Shown: piece after piece, positions 50,201-62,200 of the stretch | How the letters are laid out: each line of letters starts with the position of its first letter | Position numbering within the stretch: the stretch's first letter is position 1 | From: Ariolimax columbianus | Lineage: Eukaryota; Mollusca; Gastropoda; Stylommatophora; Arionidae | Length of the DNA: 64,000 bases | Direction of reading: 5' to 3' | Assembly (NCBI GenBank): GCA_036924085.1 | Contig: JAVGWX010000011.1 | Coordinates: 17,871,108-17,935,107 of the forward strand | The notes under the pieces: generated by a model | Seen by the model: the letters and a program-made list of their open reading frames with translations, nothing else | Told to the model about the DNA's origin: nothing | The model's database searches: none | Made by a program: the position numbers and the translations under genes

Positions 50201-53200
50201 GAACGAACGAAGCCAAGCCAAGCCATGTATGTGAATGGCACAGTTCTGCTGACTGAAAGTTAGCACTGACTGCAGGAATTGTTAACTTAACTTAACGTCT
50301 TTATAATGGTTTAGAAGACCCTGCAGTCTGTATACAACCAGTTGTTGATTCAAGTTAAGAACAAATGTCAGGTGTATTGATTGGATATTAACAATTGAGA
50401 AAACTTAAACAATGATAATTAAAAAGTCGACTTTTCCAATTGCTCCTTTACAAGTAACTACAGAGAGAAACAACAAATTGACCTTAAAGAAGAAAGCAGA
50501 TACTGTAAGTCTGGCATTCTTTCTGACAAAGGTCTTCTCCGTAGAGGAATTTTGAGTAAGCTTGAAAGTTAGAAGAGTTACCTGTGAGGTTCTGAGCTAT
50601 CAAAAATTCTCTTGAATCCATCAAGATGGTTTTTGAAATCATCTGCAAATTTAGCAAATCTAGGAAGTGATGGTAGAGTCAAGATCTCATTCCAGGATCT
50701 TTCAGAAATCCACTCTGTTGCTGGATTTGGCAGCTCTTTGGGTTTGTAAGTGCCTCCAGCAATTAGAATCTTCCATTCACCCTGCAATTAGATTTTGTAT
50801 TAAATACAGTAACTCCTAACTTTAAGGAACTATAATGTGAAGTCATGACAAAACTGCAGATAAAAAGTAAAAATAAAACAGACAGGGATGGAAAATATAT
50901 ATTACATAAACAAAACTGAACCATACCTACATATTCATTATCTACTCATAATGTAAGTAATTCGATGCCACATGCCTCTTGGAATGGCTTACAGATTTAT
51001 CACTTATGGCCAGAAGCTAGTACCAGCAACAAGTTTGGTTTAGTTAGAAAACTAATATTTAAAAAAATACTAATTGCATCAAAATCTGATCCACATTTTT
51101 TTAAATACCACAGGCTATGATCTTGTGGACCTGGCAAACAAGACAGAGGCAAACTGAGGAGAAGGTGGATAGAGGACATTAAAAAAGTTCTGAGAATGAC
51201 AGTGACAGAGGAGCGAGATCTGGTCAAAGATAATGAGTCTTTCAGATAGGCTTTTATGAGAGTGACATTCTGCAAAGGGCATGCTACATGATAATTATTC
51301 ATGTATCAAATATGGAATATTGTTTCTAGAACTTTCTTTAACCTTTAAAGAATGCTTCTATTGCTCTTCCAGGAGACTCCTTAACACCATAAGAACACTA
51401 ATATCCCTCACTGTACCCTCAACTAAATTTGTTTAGTTTTATCACATTTTATGTTACATTGTAAGGGAAATAGCTCATTGTATTTTAATTTGTAAAACCA
51501 GTGAAGCGTGTTTGTTAAACTGGTTACAAAATTCATGCCTGTAAGTGTTAAACAAAAAAAACCTCACTGAGCAAGCTTTTGGTCTGAGTGAATAATGAAG
51601 TGTGCTATGCAATGAATTGGAAGCTTCTACCCTGGAGGATCTAACCTATCCTGTTAATGACCTCTTTGGGCACACTCTGAGTATGGTAGTGCATTTAACA
51701 GGCAACAAACAGATTCTAATCTTTGTGAGAATCCTGGGGTACCTTACTAAGGAAGAAATAATTCTATCACTGCCCCTCCATGCATGTTGTAGCAGGCAAT
51801 GAAAGAGTGTTGAGCATGTTCTTTAGCAGCCTCTTAATGTAAAACAAATTACTACAGAAACCACAATTATAAAAGCCTATAAAGTGCACAGTTATATGCC
51901 TCCCATGCAATGCCATCTACAAGTGGTGGTCTTATGCTTCATAAGAATCAAAATTAAAAAGGAACGATATCTAAGTTATCTATTGTGTGCTGATATGATC
52001 ATCATCATCAGGTGCCTTGTCAGTTTGTGTTGGCGATCATGGACCTCCACCCCCTTCTATAATGTGTGTCGTTTACCAACTCTGTTGTTGATTGTCGCAT
52101 GTGCCATTCTCTTAGGCTGTCTAACATCTTCTCTCTCTGCCTTCCTCTGTCTCTCTTCCCTGCTATCTTTCTAGTTGTCACACACAACCTGTTCTAAACA
52201 GCCTCTTCTCATAACATGTCCCCAAAAAATTGACTACCTTGTTCTGATCTTTGCAATAAGTTGTCTTTGTGTTTGTGCCTCTTCAAATACTGTATCATTA
52301 ATCTTCCTTGCAATCCATTGGATCCGCAGCATTCTTCTGTAAAACCATCTCCATTGCTTCCAAAGATCTATGTGCGTGCTTGCTGATTGTCCATGATTCA
52401 GTACTGGTAGGTCTGGCTACAGGGCAAGGTGGATAGAGAGGTGGTTAGATGACATTTGAGTGATTGTGCAGTGACAAGGGCTCACACTGACCGACGTGAC
52501 ACACTTGGCGCAAGATAGACGACTTAAGCTCCCCATGACGTTAAACAGCACAAGTGGATAGAAAACTAACTAAACTAACTAACTAACTAACATTACCATA
52601 ATTTCTCCTTTAACTGTTATCACATACCAAATCAATGATTCCTTCATGCATCTGAATTCTCACACACAGCAGAAAGGCAAATAGGAGTTTGTGCTTCTCA
52701 AAAAGACTGCGACACACATTTGAGTACAAGCTAAAGGTGAAGAAGTTGTTGATGTTCTTGATACGCTGAGGAATGTTATCTGAGGTAGAAAAATAGTATT
52801 CATTATTTAGTTATTTCTGTCAATGTTTAGTAGTGAAATATTTAGTTATTTCAGTCATTGTTGAGTAGTGAATATTGAGTTTTTTCATTCATTGTTGAGT
52901 AGTAAAATATTGAGTTTTTTATTCATTGTTGAGTAGTGAATATTTAGTTTTTTCATTCATTGTTGAGTAGTGAATATTGAGTTTTTTCATTCATTGTTGA
53001 GTAGTGAATATTGAGTTTTTTCATTCATTGTTGAGTAGTGAATATTGAGTTTTTAAATTCATTGTTGAGTAGTGAATATTGAGTTTTTTTCATTCATTGT
53101 TGAGTAGTAAAATATTTAGTTATTTCTGTCAATGTTGAGTAGTGAAATATTTTTGTTTTTCTTTGCTTGATATTCAAGTGAAAAAGTGAATGAATGAATA

Positions 53201-56200
53201 TTCTTTGATTTTTTTTACTTTTTCCATCCACTTGTGCATTTAATATCACAGGAAACTGAAGTCACCTTTCTTGGACTAAATGTGTTTCGTCAGTTGTTTG
53301 AAACCTGTGTTGTTGTAGTATTTCTTTTATGTCATCTACCACATGATCTTCTGTATGCCTTGTAAGCAAATATTCTTGTTTTATACGCATGCATAGTAGT
53401 TGATCAAGTCACATTCTCATGAGATGACTGAACCATGATATTTTTTGTTTTAAAATGTATTCAGTACAAGGGGTAGTTCTTACAAGATTTATAATTACAT
53501 CCTGTGGTAATGCATTCCAAGCAATCAGTGTTAATCCCAAAGTCACACAACTTAATCTAACTATTATTTTTCACTGCTGCAATATGAAATACATTGAGGT
53601 GACTGGCCTTTAACCTCCTGCTCACTTTTGCTAACACCTCAATGACTTATTTAAAAACTGCAGCTTTCCCATCACCAACCACTTCAATAGTCCAGGGCAC
53701 AGGGGGAGGACTTATATCAGGGTGACTCACTTTGTCTCCTGCTCCTTTGTTGATCGACCCCAGTTCAGCTGGAGAATCATTCAACTTTTCATATCATTAA
53801 AATATAATCTATACCCTCGTGTATGCTCCCCTGTATATTTCTCTCTTTCATCTTGTCTTTTTTCTGTAAAAAAGGTAAAGGTCAGTCCCATGGCAACAAT
53901 TGCCGTCGAGGATGAAGATAACTCTTCATATATTAAGTCGCAGCCTATGTAAGGTGGGCTGGCCTGTTCCCTTCCTTGCTGCTCCTACCTTTCCCAACTC
54001 ATATGCCAGGTACCCATTTACAGCTGGGTTGACTGGTAAAGTGGTCGTACCATGCACGAACTACGGCTCGGATTTATTTCTATCCACCCATGATGTAGAA
54101 ATCTGGCACACTATTTCCTATCCCTGTAATCCTTTTCTATATATAACTCTCATTATATTTCTACATTAATTTCTCCATTATTTTTCTTCTGCGTTTGCTG
54201 TCAATCTCTCACTACCAAACCCTAAACAGGGCTTTGCAAGCAGCAGGATGTAGTCCGGAGAACGGAATGTGTTGTGTTGATAGTTTACAGCTTGACTGCA
54301 GGATTTGTACCTTTCGTTCTGACACATCCATCTTCAGTAGCACTCTGTTCTTATATGGCTTGGCTTGGTTTCGTTCGTTCTCAATCTCCTGCTACCAAAC
54401 CCTGAAAGGGCTGAAGTAGCAGAATGTAGTCCAGAGAACGGAAAGCGTTGTGTCGTAGTTTACAGCTTGACTGCGATATTTGCACCTTTTGGTCCAACAC
54501 ATCCGACTTCAATAAGCATTTTTTCGAGTATTGGGTTAGCATTTCCCCTTCGCTCCCTTCTCCTTAGCCAGTCTACCCTGTTGCAGCCTGTTATCCAGGA
54601 TCACCGCGTGGAGGTGTAGAAGGGACTTGACAGCTCTGAATCGCTGGCCCTGATGCTAGCAGTCAGCTATGGGTCGCTGACCACTGCAGCTCATCCGCTG
54701 CTCAGCATCTTGATCCCTGTTCTAATATATGTATATGTGTGTGTGTGTTAATATATGTGATAAAGCCAAGAATAGACCCACTGTTGCAGTGACAACATGT
54801 CATAAGAAGCGACTAATATTATAGGCTAACCCCTACAGGGTTTGCACACACTGCGCAATTCACACAGGCCAAAAAGCTGCCAAGTTGAGAAGCCTTGGTA
54901 GTTAGAAATAAATTTATAAATAGAGCAGCTCATTTGCCATACAGGAATAAAGGGTGAATAACTCACATTCCAAGTGATTGTTCATATGGAGATAAAACAG
55001 GAAGGACAATAATGAAATGATTACCTGCCCTTTCTGCCTGGGAAATTCCTCCTAAGAAGATAGTGATGAACCATTCAAGAGAGTACTGATACATGGGGTC
55101 AATATTAGCCATGTCAGCTACACAGAAGAACAGAATCTGGGTATTGATAGCCACAGGAATGTACTGACTTCTGGTCTGGTCGATATCTTTTTCTGTTTGT
55201 TCTGCAACAAGCACTTTGGCCTATAGGAATAACATAAGAAAGATCAGTATAATTGCCAATACAAATGCTTTCAAAGTCAGACATTTGATTTATATTTATG
55301 TTTGCAATAAGTCTTATCAGTGGAAATAAGAAATATAGTACATTATGAAATACATTGGGAAAACACATTATGACAACCCAGTAGGACACAAAGTAGGGAC
55401 CAAAAGACAAAACAAGCACCTATTACATACAGAATAGAATCAAGAAGCTAGTCGATGAGATTGTTGGGTACAGGTTTCCTGACTATGGGGGCATGAGTTC
55501 AAGACAAGGTTTTTCTAGCAGAGGAAGGCTAGAAACATGAGAGACACAAGAGATAGATTCATTCATATATCTTGGTAGCGATATAGACAGGACAGGAGGT
55601 ACAGATAAAGATATCAAATTAGGAATACAAAAGGCGAGAAGGGCTTTCATTGCTTTACGGAATTCGTGGAAATTAAAAAAAATTAAATCCACCACAAAAA
55701 TACAGTTCTTAAACTCCGATGTCATGTCTATCCTATTACATGGCTCTGTGACTTGGAGACCAAAGAAAAGTACAACTGAAAAGGTCTAAGCTTTTATCAA
55801 TGGATGCTTGCGACAAATTGAGGGAATAAAATGGTATGATAAAGTCACTAATATAGAACTGTGGGAAAGAACAAGACAGATGCCAGTGGGGCTAGGTGTA
55901 AAGAGAAGACATTGGCAATGGATAGAACACACATTACGGAAATCAGCTGACAGCATTACAAACCAGTCACTATTCTCAAATCCTCAGGGCAAGAGAAGTA
56001 GAAGCAGATCTAGACACTCATGGAGACGGGATGTCAAGACAAATTACAAAATGTAGGAAAGACTTGGGCAGAGCTGGACATGATTGCTCATACGACAATA
56101 AGCCTTGGCGAGTATTTGTTGAGGACCTATGCTCAAACAGGGAATTGAAAGATATTGACTGATTGATTAAATTGCATCATTCTGAAGTGAATCATGGACA

Positions 56201-59200
56201 ATCAGTAAGCAAAACATTACAACAAATTAACACAAAGATGTGGTTTCATTGCAGAAATATTATGAAAATCATGAGCATTTAAGAAGACGAAAAAAAATGT
56301 GCTTAGAAAGGTCAATGCACAGTGTAGTTTACATTATACATATTTTTAAAAATAACTTAACTATTGAAGAGTGAGTATGAGTGGTATGCTGCCAAATGGA
56401 GAGATGTGTGGCCAACCCTTGTGAACCTAAATATTTTTCTATTGAAAATAAAAATGAAAGCCTAATCTGTACACCGCATGGCAGCTGCATGGAAAAGTTC
56501 CCTTTATTTCTCAATAATGAAAATAACCCTAATTATATTTTTTGAAATATGAAAATTATACTATGACAACAAGCAAAATTTCAGGGGTAATGGACAGAAA
56601 CAAGAGGACGGTGGTCTTGAGGTAAGGTGTCTAAAAATTCCTTGGCAGTTGGAAATCGAAAAGAGTGGGCTTAATGGCCGCTGTCCGGACAAAATTCAAA
56701 TTAAAAATCTACCCAAGTTATTTATACCTTTCCCCAGGTGGTTTGTTAAGAGCAGCTATGCAGTGTATGGTGACAAAAGTGTGTAGAAGACAACAGTGAA
56801 GAACTGGACAACGATGTTTAAAGAAGGATGTGAGTTTAGGAAAGATCTTCTGACGCAACAATATGCGCCTGACCTGGTCTTGTGAGATCTTTCATTAACT
56901 CATCTCCTTCTTTAAACATCATTGTCCAGTTCTTCATTGTTGTTTTTGACACACTTTTGTCACCATACACTGCCTGCATTCTGTGATGAATGTGAACTGG
57001 TCGACATCCTTCAGCTTTTAAAAACCGGCAAGAGGATAATGAAATTTTGTAAGCTTGACTGTTGTTATGTGCTATTTACACCAGAAGTGATATCATCATG
57101 CTCATTGTACATATGTTCACTTGGTGCAGTTCAGTCCGGTTTCATTTGAACATGCCTCGAATATCAACTAATGTCTATCCATTTTCCATCTAACATGTTT
57201 ATTTCTATATCTTCTCTTTTTCTCCCACTCAGGATGTGAGAAAAGTTACTGCAACCCACCACTTAACGCCCTTTTCAGGGTGTACAAAGGAGTAATCTTA
57301 CTCATTGTGGGTTGTCAACAACAACATCAACAAAAGTTCATTTGGATACTCAAGAATTTGTAGAAGATGGTGCTTGTAAACAAGTATTTCCTAGGGCAAA
57401 AGAAGTACTGCAAAATGTCCCTAAAAATATCTCTGACATGCTTCAACGTCAATGTAAACTCATGGGAGTACATAGCACAGGACTCCCAGGCATGGCATAG
57501 AACCATCACCATCATTGGAAGTGCTTCTACAAGAATGCCGACTCTAATGGGAACTGAGATACCGGATCTGACCAGAGGGTACAGAGCTGAATCAAAAGCT
57601 ATGGGGCAGCCGTTCCAACCTCGTGAAGACTACAGACGTCATCATTGCAACTGACCAAAAAGATCCTGAACGCAAAGAAAAAGAAAAAGGTGAGGAACAC
57701 CAGATCTACAATGCTCAGAGAGAATGTACTGTGCGAAAAGAAAAAACAATTGACACTCACATGTCCAACTTGACTTATGGTTAAGGAAGGAAAAGGCAGC
57801 AAAGAAGAGAACTGGCCACCTCATCTCAAACGCTGTGGCTTAGTATACTGAAGTCTCTAACCCTTCATTCCTGACCAGGGGTTAAGTCTACTGAAGGACT
57901 GCTTTTATGTCCAACCTTGGACTTTATATGTTGCATAAATGGAATGAGATTTTGTGGTTTAATTCAACTACACAGCCATCTCTGGACTCACCTGTGAAGT
58001 CCAACACAGCATGCTGACTGCTGCTGTCATCAGTGCTTGCAATGAACTGCTACCATTTTATTTTAAATAGGGATGATGTAGGCCAACAGAAATCAATGGC
58101 ATAGCGTAGCATTTAGTGGCATGATCCACAAACAAAACTTGTATGTGTTCGTATTCATAAACCAGCAAAATCATATTTCTATAGGAAGTGAATCCATAAA
58201 AAAATCTGTCCTAATGTCAGATGTACTGAGCAATTAGGCCAAAAATATCAGTACAACACGCTTCCTTAGAAATCAAAGTGACAGAGGAAAATTCATGTTT
58301 TCACTTTTCAAAAGATATATTTGATGCTATCAACAATCTTCAAGAATGTAATGTACTCAAAAATATTCTGGTAACATTTATGTACTCATGCATTAAAATG
58401 AAAAAGCTCTTTATGTACCCACAATCGAGAGACTAATATTTTCTTACCAAATGATTAGTTTATTTTATTTTATTTTTTTTCTTGTTTTTGTAGGTAACAA
58501 TTTGTTTCTAAAACAGAGATGCTGGTTAGTCTGATTGTATCAATTGACCACAGTGAAAGAGTAACAAACAGCAAACAATTTTACACTTGCCTTGATCTCT
58601 TGAGATTTATTTTTAGAATCAGCAAGAACTTGAATAAGGTTGATGTCATCCACTGGACTGCCCTCTGAGGCACTAAGACGAAGTAGAATGCGGTCTTCAA
58701 TCTCCTTTAACTCTTGTTTCATCTTGGCATTGCTAACAATCAGTTGATTCTTGGCTTCCTCCAAGTCAGGACGCTCTTCAGCTACTGCAATACCCAGCAG
58801 TTGATCCTCCAGGCCACTACACAAATACAGTCCACCAGTGATTACAGAATTGTTTATGAACAAGAAAACAAGAAACAAATAATATGAACAGAATGTTATA
58901 GAGATGAAAGGCATTCATTTTTTAATTTCCTCTTTGTTTCCACTTTCATTGGAACACAGTAGTAGATAAGCCAACCTAAAAGATATTGTACAAATAAAGC
59001 TTTAAAACAAAACGGCTCATGTAAAATGTGATTTCAGAAACTAAAGCAGTAAGAGTTTTCCGTTCACTTGTGCCGTGATGTGTTGCGGGTACGGTAAAAC
59101 ATCTCTTTGGACAATTGTGTACTGTCTACCATCATAAGCACATGCTACTGTAGGATAGTCCTGATACCATCCACCTATTTACTACATGGTCAACCTCAAG

Positions 59201-62200
59201 ACCTGAAGATCAAACCTCTTGTATTACAAGCTCACAGCAGAAGTTCTTAAGGTTGCATGGGGATGAGATGATTGAACCATCACAATTTCTGCTCAGAAAT
59301 GTAGTCAACACAAGGGGCAGTTCCACCATAGTTCTGATGTCCTCATGTATCATCCTATCTCTCCTGGTGACAATATAACCTTCCAAAGACATCTAATTTT
59401 CCTTGTATAAATCTTCTGTTCAATGCCTTGGATAATGACTGCATCTTCTTCTTCTTCTTCTTCATCGTACGCAGTCAGACAGTAACCATTATTTTTTCGA
59501 AAAAAGCAGCCGTCATCCTGAGGCTGTCGACGCTGCCATAGAGCTTGTCTAGTGTTGCCACTGGTGATGGCCACATCTGCTCTCTCTGATCCTCGTATGT
59601 CGGGCAGTTTTGCAGCAAATGCTCAGCGGTCATTTTCCCGGTACCACATGGGCATTCGTCAGTGCCACCTATCTTCAATTTGTTGAATAGGTGGTACCTG
59701 AGTCTATTGTGGCCAGTGCGAAGTCTGAAGACCACGACCTGCTCTTTTCTGTTCAACTGGTAATAGACATCGTTTTTGGTGTAGCCAGTATGTTCGGTTT
59801 CCCATTTGGTCATGTATCTAGCTCTAATAAGCCGTTTTGACTCTTCGTATGTCATACTAGTATCAGGTTGTGGTAGTTTTGCACCTTCTTTTGCCAGTCT
59901 GTCTGCCTCCTCGTTGCCTTGGATGTTGCAGTGAGATGGGACTCACTGCACCACTACTCTTTTTGGTGCGGCCTCCTGGCATAGTTGACAGAGTACTGCT
60001 CTTAAATCATTAAGTTCAGTATTTTTCTGGCTTTTCAGTGCTGTGACTACGGCCAGTGCATCTGTAAGCAGGACTATATGGCTTTCATTCCTTTTACCTG
60101 TCACCATTTCTTCCACTGCCGCCCTCAGTGCCTCTGCCTCCGCTCTGAAATTGCTTGTGTATTTTCCAGTAGCGAATGACAGTGTTCTTTTTCTGCCATT
60201 TGGTAGGCTCAGGAATGCTCCTGCTCCTCCGTACTGTGTTGTATTTGTTACGGAACCGTCGGTTAATGCATGGGTCCAGTCCATGTTTGGGTAGTTTTCC
60301 ATAATGTAACTCAGGGTAGTATCTCTTCTTTCTTTTTCAGACTGGCAGTTTTTGTTTCTAATACCTGGTATATTTTCTACCACCTCTGGAAATAAATGCT
60401 GCCTCCAGGTAGGTTTTCGTACAGTAGGGATGGGCTTTGGTGTTGTTAGTGCGTTCATGGGGTTTTCGTGCATCTTTGCTTTGGCTATTTCTGCAAAGTT
60501 TCTTTGCTTTAGTTTCCCACTTCCGAAATTGGAACTGACTGCATCTGACACTGGCAACAAATAGCCATAATAAATAAACTGGTCACTAGTTGTTTCTTAT
60601 GTAGCAAAGCAAATGTTAAGTGTTAAAACTTTTTCTTCTTTTGTTGTCTACTGAGTTGTAGCCCAGCGTTGGAGTATGTATTTGTGTTTCACCTTTCTCT
60701 TGGCCCGAGTAACATTTTTCCACATTTAACGGCAGGTCTTGTTTATGCTGTCTACCCACCTTTTCCACGGTCTACCTCTGGCCCTTCTTCCTGATGTTCT
60801 ATTGTAGAGGGTTGCAGGAACAATGTGGTCTGCTTGCACTCTCATAATGTGGCCAAACTAATTCATTCTCTGTTACTTGACGTATTGTAAGCAAGGAATT
60901 GTTCCAACCTTCTCCCGAATACTCATATTTGTGATTCTGTCTCTTCTGGTTTTGTTAGTGACCTTTCGTATGCACTGCATTTCACAGGTGGCTAACTTTA
61001 GTTCCAGGGCCCTATTTAATGCCCACGTTTGGCACTAGTAGCACAGGGTTGGGATGAAGATACTATTTATCATTTACTTTTTTGCTTGGAGGTCAATCTT
61101 TGGGTGTCTTAGTATTTGAGACAGCGTGTATGTGACAGTATTTGTCCTCTGCACTCTCGTCGCTCTCTGTCAAGTCTGCCGTCCTCAGTAAAAACACTAC
61201 CCAAATACATAAACTCTTTTACCTTCTTTATTTTTGTTTAAACAGTGGTGACACATTTCTCTATCAATTCTCAGACAACTGTAAAAATACAACCCAGCTA
61301 GCAGAACTCATGAACCTGCTTAATTGTGATGTTGTTGACACTAAAACTGAATAGACAAATATTCAAGCATATTTTAAATGTTTTATTGACATTGCATTAA
61401 AATGTGCTAGTCTTCTTTTATGTACACTATATAAACAATGTAAGGTCATGAAACATATGACATCGCTGACATATTTTTATTTTACTTGTAAAGAAATCAG
61501 ATATAAGAATCAGATTCTCTACTATCAGCTAATGCATTTTAAAAATTCAGTGGTTATGAAAATGCATCATCGAGGAAAAATTAACAAGGCAGCATATGTT
61601 ATATTTTCACAACAGCAGAACCTCCTGTTCTTGTATTTGATCATTAATTATTATCTGTAGAGCAGATTTCTTAAACAATTAGTTAATTACCAGTTTATTT
61701 CACTCCATGGATACCAAAAATACTGTGAGCATCCAATCTATTTTGTGATGCGTCAACTGACTCTGCCTCCTTCGGCAATGCATTCCAAGAATTCACCACT
61801 CTCTGACTAAAAAAATATTTCCTAATATCTAATCTAGACCTATCTTTAAATAATTTGTAACTGTGCCCTCTTGTTCTTGTAGCCAGTTGTACTTTGAAAA
61901 ACTTGGTATAGTCTAATTTATCCTTTCCATTTATTAATTTATACACTTGTATTAAGTCACCTCGAATTCTTCTCTGTTCTAAAAATGCATTAGCTGATAG
62001 AGAATCCGATTCTTATGTCTGATTTCTTTACAAGTAAAATAAAAATATGTCAGCGATGTCATATGTTTCATGACCTTACATTGTTTATATAGTGTACATA
62101 AAAGAAAACTAGCACATTTTAATGCAATGTCAATAAAACATTTAATTATGGAATATTTTATTGGAATCATGAACAAAAACTAAGCACAGAACGGTGCAGA

